Source of the DNA: Orientallactaga sibirica
Taxonomy: Eukaryota > Chordata > Mammalia > Rodentia > Dipodidae
Length of the DNA: 64,000 nt
NCBI GenBank assembly: GCA_036365145.1
Contig: JAEOAD010000982.1
Location: forward strand, 8,024,001 to 8,088,000
Reading direction: 5' to 3'
Under the pieces are notes generated by a model. That model searched no databases. It saw only the letters and a list, made by a program, of their open reading frames with translations, and had not been told where the DNA came from. This document shows, one piece after another, positions 22,830 to 36,208 of the stretch. How positions within the stretch are numbered: the stretch's first letter is position 1; each line of letters opens with the position of its first letter. The position numbers and the translations under genes were made by a program.

Positions 22830-22998
22830 TTGCCTGTAGGTAATTTGCTTTCAACAACAAATTACTTATGTCATTAAATTCATCAAAATTATTAAGGGGG
22901 AAAATCTGAAGCCAAAAGAAGCTTGCTACTAAATAAAAAATTGATCTACAGTATTATTTCTTTGGTGGAAGAAAATTTCAATTAAAAATTATATAATG

Positions 22999-23198
22999 CA
23001 GGGAGCTGGAGTGATGGCATAGTGGTTAAGGCACTTGCCTGTGAAGTCTAAGGACCCAAGTGCCCACGTAAGACAGATGCACAAGGTGGTGTACGCATCT
23101 GGAGTTTGTTTGCAGTGGCTTGAGGCCCTGGCATGCCCATACCCTCTTTATCTGCCTCTTTCTCTCTCTTCTCTCTCAAATAAAAAAAAATATTTTTT
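22999..23198 (+). mobile_element. tRNA-derived SINE with TSD
   Basis: 'gggagctggagtgatggcat' head. 'aaaattatataatgcag' lies at about 22984 and 23199. The middle is shortened before 'gtgcccacgtaag'. Confidence 0.9.
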
Positions 23199-23292
23199 AA
23201 AATTATATAATGCAGCAAAATTTGCCTTATTAAAACATACTTGCTTTTATTTTTAGAAGTGCTATGGTCTATACTTCATGTTTTTCTTTAAT

Positions 23293-23366
23293 GGTGCTAG
23301 AGGATCTGACCCATGGCCTCACACATGCTAGGCAAGCACTATGCCATTGATCTACAGTCTCAGCTT
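23293..23366 (-). mobile_element. ID-type SINE
   Basis: 'gtgctagaggatctgaccc' to 'gatctacagtctcagc' in reverse orientation. Confidence 0.65.
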
Positions 23367-23785
23367 GGAGATTTTTTTAAAAAAGCATTGTGACAAAACA
23401 GAACATTTTGCAGATTTTAATTAACAGTAATGTTATGAGTGAAAATATATCACTAAATGATGTGAATATTATGAGAAAAAAATTGGAGCTGATCCTGGTA
23501 CTTGGTGTGGGAGGTTACTTGGACAAGGTAAAGCTATTTCAAAATACTGACATTGCTATGGCTTCTATCTCAGAGCCAAGAGGATTACAGCCCGACAGTA
23601 AGCCTCTGAATGACTGCTGACTGAAGCCTAGCACTTTGCTCACAAGAGGCATGCATGGTTGCTGAGGACTGCTGGCATACAGCTCTCTAAGCACAAGACT
23701 AGTCCCATGCCAGGCTTCTTTTGACCACAACTACCTGATATATGTAGGTCAAACAGGATACACATATCTATCTACAATACTTAGC

Positions 23786-24500
23786 AGGGGAAGGGACATA
23801 GTGCAGTGGGTAAAGTGCTTGTCTTGCAGCGTGAGGACCTGAGGTTGACCCCCAGTACCCACATAAAAATGCCATGTGTGGGGCTTGAGAGATGGCTCAG
23901 TGGATAAAGCACTTGCTCCTCAAGCATAAGGACCTGAGTTCTCATCTCCAGAATGTAAAGGATAGCAGAGACTGGATTCTGGAGCAGACATAATTCCAAT
24001 CCCAGGATATATACAGTGAGATAGGAGGCAGTCAGCAGAATCCCCTCACAAGCTTGTGGGCTAGCTAGCTTGGCAAATAGAGGGATGAGCGAGATACATT
24101 GCCTCAAACAAGGTAGAAGGGGAGGACACACTTGAGGATATCCTCTGACTTATACATGTTGCCGTGGCATGTGCACGCCCAGATTCTGACACACGAACAC
24201 ACACACACACACACACACACAAATTTTCTTTTAAATTCCAGGCATGGCAGTGTGCACCTGTAATCCCAGTGCAGAAGTGCAGAGATGGGAGGATCCCTGG
24301 AACTCACTGGCTAGCATAACTGGTGAGATCCAGGCCAATGAAAGACCCTGTCTCAAAAAGAAGTGGACAGTGTTCCCAAAGTTGACACCTGAGGTTGTCT
24401 TCTAACCTCACAGCATGGGTATGCACACCCACCCCCCCCACACACACACAGCAGTGCCCATGCAGATATGAACATGCCTACACAGACACACAAAACAATT
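23786..24500 (+). mobile_element. Cluster of older tRNA/B1-type SINE remnants with CA repeats
   Basis: Two tRNA-like heads (23795 'atagtgcagtgggtaaag', 23881 'gggcttgagagatggctcag'), a B1-like unit at 24236-24362 ('gcacctgtaatcccagtg'), and CA repeats at about 24199-24222 and 24440-24452. The subdivision is uncertain. Confidence 0.5.
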
Positions 24501-24611
24501 AAATAGCAGGCACCCACCTGAGCTCTTTGTAGCTGGCATTTAATATTTAATAAAATTCCTTCCCTACTTCTTGGAGCTGCCAACTGGGGCACAAATAAAA
24601 GCAGTGACGTT

Positions 24612-24862
24612 GTAATAGCTAATATTTATTCTATTTAATGTTTTGCACTAGCTCATTATATGCTCACAGGAACTCTGTGATGTAGGTACTAATACTGTCT
24701 CCATATAAAGGCAAGGAAACCAAGGCACAGGGAAGCTAAAGAAGTGTAAGTATTGTCAAGTCACATGAGATTTAAGTAATAAAGTCAGGATTCCACTTGG
24801 ACCACCTGACTCCAGCTCCTGGATTTTCAACCACTTCATGGTATCCCTGGACCTCTAGTGAC
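24612..24862 (+). mobile_element. MIR SINE
   Basis: Classic MIR wording: 'aactctgtgatgtaggtac', 'aaggaaaccaaggcacaggg', 'cacctgactccagctcctgg'. Ancient, pan-mammalian. Confidence 0.85.
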
Positions 24863-24977
24863 TTTTTTGAATGAATGTTTCATTCTCAAATCAAATCACT
24901 TATCACCTGCTGGCAGACAAGATAGACAGTGGTACATGAATTGGTGTGAGCTTTTAGAAAAGTGTATGCTATGCTAG

Positions 24978-25112
24978 CATGCTGGCTCGTACCTGTAATC
25001 TCAGCACTTGGGATGTGGACACAAGAGGATCAGGAGTTCCAGGTCATCCTTACATACGTAGTGAGTTCAAGACCAGCTGAGGCTACATGAGACCCTCCTC
25101 CTCCCGCTAAAA
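24978..25112 (+). mobile_element. B1 SINE, diverged
   Basis: 'gtacctgtaatctcagcac' and 'gaccagctgaggctacatg'. Confidence 0.65.
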
Positions 25113-25149
25113 AAGCCCATGTACTTGATTCAGCATGTATTATTTATTT

Positions 25150-25281
25150 ATTTGTTTGTTTGTTTAAAGCAGGGTTTCATATAGATTAGGTTGGCTTCAA
25201 ACTTACTTTGTAGCTGAATCCTTATCTGTCTGCCTCCCCCATGTGATGAGATTATAGACATGCATCAGCCCCCCCCTGTCT
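25150..25281 (-). mobile_element. B1-like SINE, diverged
   Basis: 'gcagggtttcatatagatt', 'attatagacatgcatcagc' in reverse orientation. Confidence 0.5.
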
Positions 25282-25332
25282 AACTGATAATGTTTTAATA
25301 ATAGTTGAAATCATGGGCCTGTTTTTATGCCT

Positions 25333-25541
25333 TTTTTATTTATTTACTGTATTTGAGAGAGAGTTAGAGGCAGATAGAGTGAGAGAGAATGGGAGCTCCA
25401 GTACCTTCAGCTGCTGCAAATGAACTCCAGACACATGCGCCACCTTGTGCATCTGGCTTACGTGGGTACTGGGGAATCGAACCGGGGTCCTTTGGCTTTG
25501 CAGGCGAGTGCTTTAACTGCTAAGCCATCTCTCCAGCTGTG
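25333..25541 (-). mobile_element. tRNA-derived SINE
   Basis: Reverse element with 'gggaatcgaaccggggtcc' and 'aagccatctctccagc'. It is the last SINE before a repeat-free stretch of about 8 kb. Confidence 0.92.
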
Positions 25542-26281
25542 TTTCTTTGCCTTTTAAGAAGATGAGTTAAGAATTGGTTGATACAGTCCTTTTAAGAATG
25601 CAAAGCTCTGAGATTTAGCTTCTACTCTTTGTTTAGAAAGATAAACTGAAGGACAATTCATATATAAAGTACCACACAAATTTAAGTTTTCCCCTTATTC
25701 AGCATGACACAGTTGGTCTTATAAAACAGTTCTTGGTAAATGCTGGCCTACATACATGTGGAAATACACATAATCTAGCAGAGTTCTGTGGAAGTAACAG
25801 AACTCCTATGGCCCACAGAGCCCCCGATAATTTACTATCTGACCTTTTACCAAAAAGAGTTTGCCAACTCCTGCTCTGAAACAAGAAGGAACCTTCTGGA
25901 ACTGATCCCCCTTTGTTTGTAGCAATGAGTGTGCCATGTTGGCATGTCTTCCCACACTCCTCATATCATCAAGTGTGCATTGAACCAGTGACAACACTCA
26001 AGTGTGAAAAGAAACCAAGTTTTTCACAATGCCATAAGGGGAAAAGAACTTTATAAATGGAAAAAAAATATTAACAGGATTTGCTTTGCTTTACATTAAT
26101 TTTTCTCCTTTAAGCTGATTACAACTTCAAAGGCCCATTGCCCCTCATTTGAATTCGAGTGCATTCTTTTTTACAAAGAAAGAATTAAAATGGAGCTGCT
26201 TGCTGTTCAAAGGCAAGAAGGACCACAGTGTTCAAGATTGGGAAGGCCTGGCAGTCACATCAGTCAGTGCAAAATCTGCAT

Positions 26282-26287
26282 TTTATT
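26282..26287 (-). terminator. CDKL5: CDKL5 distal poly(A) signal (candidate)
   Basis: AATAAA on the minus strand, preceding 'atgcagattttgcactgac'. Cleavage 10-30 nt downstream would give a 3' UTR of about 6.65 kb, in line with the roughly 6.6 kb known for the main brain isoform. Confidence 0.6.
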
Positions 26288-28171
26288 AAAGACATTTGGG
26301 AAGATCCATTTAAAAATACATTGTGCTCAGTAAAAATTAACCATTTCATGCGGATAATGAAGGTAACCACGGAGTAGATATTTGTATAATATGTACAGCA
26401 ACAATAGAAATTGTACAGAAGTTTAGAATGGAATACATGCCAGAAAAAACTTGATAAGATGTACCAACACATGATACAAAGAGTTATAGAAACACTTTTC
26501 AAATGGTTCATAATTAGCTTGTGAGGAATTGAAGTATTCAACACTTTAAATTCAGTTTGGATTCAAAAATTAAAAAGTTTAACAACCACATCACACCCTT
26601 GCCACAGTAAAAAGTATGGTTACACTTTACATAATGGATTATAAAGTCTGTGCAATTAAGAATTTCCACTGATTCTTCACCTACCACATACTGGATGTCA
26701 CATACCTCTGGCTTATCCCTATTTTTAAGAAAGAACAGGGCCGTCATGTCACCCTGCTCTGTGTCTTCCCAGACACCACCTTCAAACTCACTAAAGATTG
26801 AAGACGCTCTGAATAGCTGTCTAAGTATATACAGAATAACTACCTGAATTCAGAATGGCACAAAGCAATTCTTGGAGATAGGAATCTGGGGCGACTATTT
26901 GTTTGGCTTAATTATATCTGTTCGTCAATGCAAGTTGATAGTGAGAATTTACTTTTTTCCATCGCCTCATCACTCCACCCCCCACTCCCGCCCCAGCCTG
27001 ACTCAATCAGTGACCAAAGAGTAAACAAGGAGAAGGAGAGACTGGCAACTGGAACCAATTGTTTATCCCTAGAGAACATGGATTTTCTGCGAGCTTTACT
27101 TTCCATTTTGGAAAATCGAAGCCCAGTGTTGGAGAACATACACATTCTCCGAGAGGAAAAGCAACATTTTCCTCGGGAAACTCTACTGAGTTTAACTGGA
27201 GCTTTTGATGATTCTGGCAATAAACACTTTAGTCCCCCGATAGGGACAAAAGTCAAGGCATCTACCTTTTGGATTCCTGGGTTTCTTCTGATTAGACCTG
27301 AAGCAGAGCACTAGGACAAGCTTGTCTACGCCTGAAATGAATCACATCAGTCTCCTGGGCTGTGCAGTGCCCAACCAAAGGAAGTCCTGAGGGATTCTCA
27401 GCAGTCTGCCATTTTGGACGGGACATGGGAAGAGGAAGGACAGATAAGGCCTCTTTCTCCCTGATACTCTGCCTGGGAAGAGCAGCTAACAAGGCAACTT
27501 CTAATCTGCATACAACGCGAAGACCAATTTCAGATTCCCAAGGAGGACCAAATAGGACTGGAGGATCGAAGGGGATGCAGAGAGCTTACCCTGGTGGGAA
27601 ATAAGGGGCCTTAGAAGTGAACCAGTTTCACTTGCACACTTCTGCTGGCCCTACAAAGCCACCCTGTGGACTGTGACAATTTTTTTTTTTTTGGCAAAAC
27701 AAAGATAACACTCCCTTAAATGTGGGAGCAAACAACTGATGAATGAGGAATGCAAGGCAAGCCAAGATCCTATTTGAAAACCTACATTAAAGATATGGAA
27801 AGGTGGATCAGTGCCTGGGGAGGAGAAAGGTGGAGTAGGAACCAGGAAAAATGCTGATGACTTACTAAAGCACTATAGGAAACAACTCATGGAAGTAACT
27901 GGCTCACACAAGTCTACCATCCTGTAGAATACATTCAGTTCAAAAGGAAAAAAGGAAAAGACTGGGGCAGTGCACCCAGAGTTTCCTAGCCACCTAGCTT
28001 CTCCTACATAATGTGTATACAGACAGATGAAGAACTTTGTTTCCTTGCATGGCTCCTTACTCATGGTTTCCAAGACAGAATTTTTTTTTAATCAGTTGAA
28101 CTAGAACTCAAGATATTCCATAACTCAGCTGGTCAAGAGGCACAGGAGGAAACCCTAACTGCTAACAAGTC

Positions 28172-28173
28172 TG

Positions 28174-28222
<49 letters not shown>

Positions 28223-28232
28223 TGTGTGTGTG
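28172..28232. repeat. (TG)n microsatellite in CDKL5 3' UTR
   Basis: About 30 TG units with one TA interruption near 28216; in the transcript it reads as a CA repeat. Confidence 0.95.
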
Positions 28233-31200
28233 TTTTCTGGTAAATTGGCCTTTGAAAATTCTGCAAGGACCTTCTTGAAAGATTCTCATGGGTATCAGTG
28301 ACAGGACTTTAATAATATCTGCACTGTCTTTTTGCAGACTCTTTCAAAGAAACCGGAACCATTATTTCTTAGACCATAAATCAGTTTTCTCTATCTATAC
28401 ACTTTATTTGTGAGGAACTGAAGGAGGCAAGGAAATATCTCACTGCTTTCAGATTTGGATTAGTGAAACATATCCCATTCCCAGTTCACAGAAGCATGAC
28501 TTGTGGATCTTAGTAGCAACATGGTAGAGTTCAATAGCCCACTCTAATGCATGAGGCAACGAGCTTCTAGATACAAAAGCAATGCTCTCCAGAACACAGG
28601 TTCTGAGCAGGAGCGAATATGCAGAGTTACTGAGTCCTAGCTGAGTGTTAGCTGTGACTTCAGATGAACTCCTTACTGCCTTTGCTAAGAGATCTGTCAC
28701 CAACCAGGACCCAGATGAACAGAATGGACAGAACCTTCTACATACTGCTAGAGCAATCCTCTGGCCTTTGGTGGGGAAATTGTGCACATATGAGTCATTC
28801 TTAATACATGGCTAGAAAAAAATAAATGGCTTTTTTCCTTATTTACTCTAAAGACTAATTTAAGAAGTGAGGATACTATGATATCAACTAAGAGGTACTG
28901 GACGGGAAAATGGGAAAGCATTTCCTAGTGTAGTCCACTAATTTTCAGATTAGGAACATGCTAAACTGGCTAACTCTACAACCACGACATACTTCATAAT
29001 ACACAGTGTGACTAGAGACTGTTCAGCTCGGAGATTAGAAGTAAAGTATACAACTGCACATGGAGAGTCCTAATGTATGTTTTCAAACAGATTGAACCAA
29101 AGCATATAGCACGAATACTTCTAGAACAGCCACATCACGACCACCAATAGAGGTTTTTGCTTCTAATTGGTCTGCCATATGCTAATATTTGTAAAGAGCC
29201 ATTAAATGACTTGAATAAAAAAAGACATTTTCTTTCAGTAGACACAGCTAAAAAGCCATGGATGCCTGTGAACAGTTGGTAAAAATCATGCCAATCTGCC
29301 AGGCTGTTGCTTGCTTCTAAATATAAGCCTCATGGCTCTACAAAAGATTTTCTAAGGATGCTAACCTAGAATTTAAGAGCTCAAACACATGTAAAGTAAC
29401 TCTGGTTTCCACCCAAAGTATGCACCTTTTAGCAGGCTGGAGACAATGGAAATGAACATTAGAATTGCAATGATTTCCAAACAGTGGTAGAAGATTCATA
29501 AAGAAAATGTGATGCTGAAGAATTCACTCCTGCAGGTCTACAGCCTACAAAGACCAAGGCCAGAGGCAAGCTCTGCAGAGTGGTAGGCCTGGAATGGTCA
29601 CACACAGGCTTCTCAACCTTGGTACTAGTTTGGGGCTAGAATATTGGGTTGGGGGGAGGCTGTCCTATGTATTATAGGATGTTCAGCAGCATCCCTAGCC
29701 TCTACTCACTAGATGCTGGTAGCAGACCCCCACCCCATGGCAATCAAGTGTCTCCAGACATCGCCAAATGTGTCCTGGTGGTCAGAAATCACCCTTGGCT
29801 TAGAAATGCTGCTGTCGAGACAGCACACTGAGCCTTTTGGCATGGAACACTCTCTTCTGTCTTGGGCTCTGAAGAGAGGCCTAAGCTTCAGTCAAGACTG
29901 AACAAGACTCAGTTAAAGTTTACTCAGAACTTTAGAGAAGAAAAAGAGGATAGTGGAGAAATAGCAAAGCCAAAGTTCTTTTCAAAGGATCAGTGATAAT
30001 TTCATAGATAATTTCAAAGTAATTCGTAAGACTTCATCCAGCCTTTGTGTCCATTAGGACATTAAGACAGATAATAGAACATGGATGTCATAAAGTCCCC
30101 TTCCGAAAGAAACACAATCTTTTGTGACTTTAAGTCAAACACCTTCCTGTCATGGATACTATCTTTGTGAGGCCAATAATTCAGCCACCAGAAGGGAAAG
30201 CAACACTTAAAAGCTGAGAGGGCCCATTAGATCCGAGAGAAAATGTTACCATCCCCTTCTGTGAGCAGAGAGCAATGACATGCTAGAAATGGGGCTGTAG
30301 GTTCACTTAGAGCTTACTGGGGATCAAGGAAAAGTCAGAACAGACAGTAGCTGAGAAGAGGCTAAAAGCGCTACCTCAGAAATACTACTTGAAAACATTG
30401 TAGTTATTTTCTGGCTCAAATCTGGGAATGTATTAATAAAAAGTAAGTATTTACTCTTCATCAGTTAGGTTTAGTTTGCTCTAGGCAGAAGGCAATTATT
30501 CTAGCCCTTCTTTGAAGAACCATCTCCAATATAAATGTTCTGCAAACATCTGAGATCCCAGTGTTAACAAATAGGACAACATGGGAAACCAGCCCCTAGG
30601 TGGCGACTAGCCTCAAATGCCACAGCATGGCAAAGGGACTGCGCAGTTCCTAAGCACACAGCACAGTGAGAAGTCTTTCTGGGGGGGGAGGGGGGGAGTG
30701 TAGCTTCTGGTTTGCAAGGGGGAATACAAGGTAGAGATCTAGTATGAAAAGAAGATACACCTTTTGTTAGAGTCATTATATCCAGGCAAAAACTGCTGAG
30801 GGTCTACCTCATTTGGATAATCAAGCAGCTGCCTGAGAAAAGCCAAAATTCACAGCTATCCAGACAGGACTGAACTGGAGACAGAAACGAGATAGGAAAG
30901 GAACTCAAGAGCATGCAAAACTATTGATCTGAATCATATTATTCCCATGATAGTACCCAGTTGAATTTCATTTTAGTGCCTATTACACTTATTAAAATTA
31001 AATAAAAAGCACCTTAAAATGACCTCTATATATAATCAATACACATTATATCATTATAGTATTTATATAAAATTGCAATATGCACACAATTTAAGCTTCA
31101 AAGAATCTAAGACCTTTATCTTTATAATCTTCATAATCTTCAGTGCTATGATTCTCAAAATCTTGGGGAAGGGTTAACACTAACAGCATATTTCAGTGAT

Positions 31201-32923
31201 AGCTGACTTCATTTGGGGACTGACACTCTCAGAATTCTAGAACAAGTTATAAATACTGAGAAATGATCTCTTTTGAGGGGTGGGAGGGATCTCTAAAAAT
31301 CTTATTGCTAAGAGACTACTTTCAAACAATCTGACTACTGATAGATGATGGTGTCGATGTGATTTTTGTCAAGGATGGCCCAGAGACATGGGGTACAACG
31401 TTTGTTGGCCAAAGGCCTTGATGATACTTGAGAATAACTTGGGAGTTGGAAGTAATCAAATGAGGGAGAGATAGGACCTGTTAAGATGGAGGGGTGTGTG
31501 TATATACAGGTGTGCATGATGACCTTATTATAAATGGACAGTCCCAGGAAGAAAAAAAAAAGATATAGCAATTTTTTCTACGTCTGGAATTGCTTCAGGA
31601 GCCTTTTAAATATATCAGAAAGAGCCATAACAAAAAAAGCATTTAGAAGTAGAAATGCCACACACGTATCTCACACCCAAAATGGAGCCAAGAGTCTCCA
31701 GGAGGGTGGACAGCGTTCAGGAGCATAGAGCTGGTTTGCAAGATCCACAGACAGGTGCCTCTTACAACCTCACCACGAGGAACGTCTGCTGGCAAATCTT
31801 TGGTCTACGCTCTAACACTAATGCTAAGTGGAAGAGCACATTCTCTCTGCAAAGATCCAAGAGCAACACCCCTGTCTATTCTCTCGTGTGCGAGTTAACG
31901 TCCCTGGACACAAACGAGAGCCAAGTGTGTGAGTACAGAAGTGAGGCCTGTTAGGATCCTCACTGGCCTATTCAACCTTCTTCCCCTGTGGGTCTGGAAA
32001 GAGACACTGCATTTGTCTACTACCAAGGATCATGTCTAGAGGCTACTTCTGGGGCTGAAAAGTGGAGCAAAGTTCATACTGTTACAGTCACATGTAGCCA
32101 CAATTCAACTCCCTTAATTAGAAGTATAATACTCACTGCATATCACAAATGTATAAAAATATGGCAGATAGTGTCATAACGATACTTTCTTTAAATGAAT
32201 ATATTTATAAAACAGACAGTTATTTACCATATATATTTATATATAGAATAAAATACTCCTGATGCAATATATAAATGTTACTGTTTAGTTTTTATAGAAA
32301 CTACTATAGCTGTCCCACTGCTTCACAATGTTCCAAACAGCTCAAAATAACTTTACATTATAACATAAAAGTTATGATAACAGTACAATATTAATTATAA
32401 ATAAATGTTACAAATCCTATCAAATATGGAAGCTTAGAAAACAATTTAAGACATACAGTTCATCTGCTAACCCTTCAAAGGGATACTCTTGGATTACAAT
32501 AAACTCCACATTTAATCTAGGCAGAAAAAAATATGTGGTAAGGGCATCGGTCAACATGAATTTTTCTATCCCTTGCAACCAGGACAGGTCCTGGCTTTCC
32601 CAAGTTCCACAGAGATTGCACTAAAGCTGGAATGTAAGGGGGACAAACTGACAAGAATTTCTTCTTCCTCAATGGCACACTCTATCTGTTCTCACACAAG
32701 ACCTGTGGGGAGTGGCGATCCCTAAGGAACTCCCGTGGCTCTAAGATCCCTGACTAGCATTTGTGGCTGTGCAGAGCCAGGTGGCCCCACACATACAATA
32801 TTGCACACACTTTCATAAAGCTGAAAATACTGGCTTAACACCCTGGCCCAGCCCATTCCCAAGCCCACCCCATGCCCTCCCCTCCCAACTGGCTTATCTC
32901 CCCTCCCCCCACCCCAGCACATA

Positions 32924-33343
<420 letters not shown>

Positions 33344-33775
33344 TTAAGTGAGAGCAGACCAGCAGGCTGGAAGGACATGGAGCTCAGGTAAGCGATGACG
33401 ATGTGGAGCCAGCAAGGGCCACTTGCGGCTGGAAGGGCCAGTCCAGCTCTATCTATCCTCTGGCTTTCTGCACAAGATTTTTTAGTCAGTGCCTTTTTAA
33501 ATGAAAGCCTAGGAATCTAGACAAGATAACTACATCTCTAAGGGTGTTGTGCAAAGGCCCAGGCTCTTTTCATTTGGCTGCACCCTACCTTTACCATGGT
33601 TCTCATATGCCTCTCCCTTTTCAGAATTCCTAAAAGCTCCACTCAATGCTTCCACTTACATTTTAGCTGTGTTAGGATTAATCTTAATTGTCAATGAACT
33701 TGACTGGATTTAAAATCACCTTGGGAACACATCTCTGGATGTATGTACAAGGGTGTTTCAGAAAAGTTCAATGCA

Positions 33776-33900
33776 ATGAAGGTGGCATGATCTCATGAGT
33801 AGGAGGATTTCTGTGAGCTCGAAGCCAGCCTGGCTATAGAATGAGCTCCAGGTCCGAGTGGGAGAGACTGAGATCCTGCCTCAAAAAACAAACAAAAAGC
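33776..33900 (+). mobile_element. B1 SINE, diverged, deleted head
   Basis: 'gaaggtggcatgatctcatg' then 'gtgagctcgaagccagcctg'; tail CAAACAAAAAG. Confidence 0.6.
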
Positions 33901-34204
33901 GAAACTAAACCAAGGAAAAGCAAAGCACAGAGAAGCAAGTGACACTCCTATAGAAACCTCTAATTCATTCTCAGGAGGGCCTCAAGCCCCAGCTACCTAT
34001 GTACCTATTTGCAGAACGGTTGCTATCCGCACACTCCAAAGGGTGCTTCACTATGACGTGAAAGCAGAGTCCTGGATGGGGCCTACCTCTCACTGGCCAG
34101 CTACTTGCAGGCAACTGCTGAGCTTCAAGCCCCATAATGGTACGAGGCAGCTTTTTCTTCTTAAATTTTATCTCCAATGTGAGGTTCACTATCATTAGAA
34201 GAGG

Positions 34205-34371
34205 CATGGAGATGAGGACCTGTATTCCAAGCTATTTGGAAGGGTAGGCAAGAGTATCATGGGTTTGAGGCTCGCTTGAGCAACTTAGCAAAAATCTGTC
34301 TCTAAACAAAGTAAAAAAGACCTGGGAATGTGGCTCAGTGGTAGAATACTTGCTTAGTGTCATGAGAACTA
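34205..34371 (+). mobile_element. B1-like remnant followed by ID-type SINE
   Basis: B1-like 34215-34305, then 'cctgggaatgtggctcagtg' at 34321. Both diverged. Confidence 0.5.
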
Positions 34372-34844
34372 AAAAAAAAACTACAAATTTTGAACAAATA
34401 AGGTGCCAACAGCCACAATAATTGGCTTGAGAGTCAAGTCAATGAGAAATAGCTTCTAGGGAACCCCCCCCCATCACCACTCCAAAGTTTTTAAAAAGAA
34501 CAGGGTGCTCATGAGGCCCCACTCCTCCCTGAGGATCTATAGGCAGTTAGTGGTTACTGGGGAAGGAAGAGACATTTTTCTTCAGTGATGTAGTCACTGA
34601 TAAACTGCCCATATTTCAGTAAATAATACCTCATTGATTCTCATGCATGCAACCCTAATTAAACTCAATGGGTCACAGAAAGACATTGAAGTATGAGGGT
34701 AACTAGATGGGAAGAAGGAGTTCAGCGGTGGGGTGTAATAACAGAGGGTAACGAGGGGTGAATATGATCAAAGTGTGTCATAATGAAATGCATTATGCAT
34801 AATTAATATATAATAATTAAAAAAGAAAGCTGTGGATTCCCTAC

Positions 34845-34990
34845 AGGTGATGGGAGTATTCTCTGTCTCTCCCCCTCCCTCCCTTCTCTCCTCCAAAGCC
34901 GGCCTGAATGGCACTATATAGCCCAGGATGACCTCAAACTCTTGATCTATTTGCATTTGATTTCCAAGTGCTAGGATTACCACCATGCCC
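34845..34990 (-). mobile_element. B1-like remnant
   Basis: CT-rich left end, 'agcccaggatgacctcaaac' and 'aagtgctaggattaccacc'. Confidence 0.45.
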
Positions 34991-35342
34991 AAATTGTTTT
35001 CTTTTAAATTAAATTGGCATGATAAGACAATGGAGTTCTTGGTGATTTTATAGCTCTGGTCACTTGAAATTCGCAAACAGTTATAATAATCCAGAATCAA
35101 CCAGAAATGTGAAGTTACCTGAAAAGAGCTTCTTAGCATCAGACTCTCAAAGCCCAAGTGTTCCTAGTCTGGATTAAACATTCAATAAACTTGGACATCT
35201 GGTTCTCTATGATTCCTCTACCCCCTCCCCAAGTCTCATTATGTTAGAAGCAAAAAATATAAACGATTTGGCAAAGAGAATGGTAATTTGGAGAACAACT
35301 ATTTATAGCTCTCAGTAACAGCTTATAGTCTGAGTTAACTGC

Positions 35343-35485
35343 CTAGATGTTGTGGTGCACATTTATAATCCTAGCACTTGGCAGGCAGAGGCTGGAGGAG
35401 ACTAAGTTTGATGTTAGCTTGAACTGCATAACAAGTTCTAGGTCAATCTTGCCTAACTGGTAAGACCTCTTAAAACAACAAAAAA
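35343..35485 (+). mobile_element. B1 SINE, diverged
   Basis: 'ctagatgttgtggtgcacat', 'tcctagcacttggcaggc'. Confidence 0.7.
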
Positions 35486-35651
35486 CAAATCACAGAGTAA
35501 ACATAACCATTAGAATGCATATCCTCTGCCTCTAAATCCCAGAAATCTGAGCTATGACTAAAATAAATAGGGTAGAGTACATTACTATGTTCATTATAGG
35601 ATAATACAAAGATATGATACAGAAACATTTCTAATAAAACAGTAATAAAAA

Positions 35652-35858
35652 ATATATTTTATTTATTTATTTGAGAGAGAAAGAGGGAGGGAGAAAGAGA
35701 GAAAGAATGGGCACGACAGGGACTCTAGGCACTGCAAACGAACTCCAGACACATGCGCCACCATGTGCATCTGGCTTACGTGGGTCCTGGGGAATGGAAC
35801 CTGGGTCCTTTGGCTTTGCAGGTAAATGCCTTAACCAGTAAGCCATCACTCCAGCCCT
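35652..35858 (-). mobile_element. tRNA-derived SINE
   Basis: Reverse element from 'atttatttatttgagagag' to 'aagccatcactccagccct'. Confidence 0.9.
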
Positions 35859-35867
35859 CAAAATAGT

Positions 35868-36055
35868 AATTTTAAAAAATGCATTTATTGAGAGAGTAAA
35901 AAGAATGGGCATGCCAGGGCCTTCAGCCACTGCAAATAAATTCCAGATGCATGTGCCACTTTGTGCATCTGTCTTACGTGGGTCCTGGGGAATTGAACCG
36001 GGGTCCTTTGGTTTCGCAGACAAGTGCATTAACCGCTAAGCCATCTCTCCAGCCC
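35868..36055 (-). mobile_element. tRNA-derived SINE
   Basis: Second reverse copy right beside the previous one, ending 'aagccatctctccagcccc'. 'caaaatagtaa' at 35859 and 36056 gives a TSD. Confidence 0.92.
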
Positions 36056-36208
36056 CAAAATAGTAACTTAAAGGAAGCAAACCTTAGCTATTTAAAAAAC
36101 TCATTAAGTTTCTCCTTGTTCTCATTACAGCAGGCAGATAAATATGACTACACAATACTAATATGCAGTTCCTATACAATATGCAGTTCATAATAGGCAA
36201 AAGCTAAG

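Larger units (their letters stand above)
22624..26255. other. Intergenic region between convergent RS1 and CDKL5
   Basis: About 3.6 kb between the two candidate 3' ends. It contains SINEs and a MIR (listed). 23370-23780 and 25545-26255 show nothing I can name. Confidence 0.6.
26260..32923 (-). other. CDKL5: CDKL5 long 3' UTR
   Basis: From the stop of the terminal exon to the candidate poly(A) signal. In about 6.66 kb I recognise no B1, tRNA-type SINE, ID or L1, whereas most surrounding sequence carries one every few hundred bases. This absence, the AT-rich composition and the match to the known UTR length support a transcribed, conserved UTR. Other minus-strand AATAAA-like sites within it could give shorter forms. 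Frames of 60-128 residues inside lack family signatures. Confidence 0.75.

Noticed and set aside
26928..27314. 128-residue + frame in the CDKL5 3' UTR
   Set aside because: No recognised homology, an overlapping minus frame of similar length, and a position in the antisense 3' UTR.
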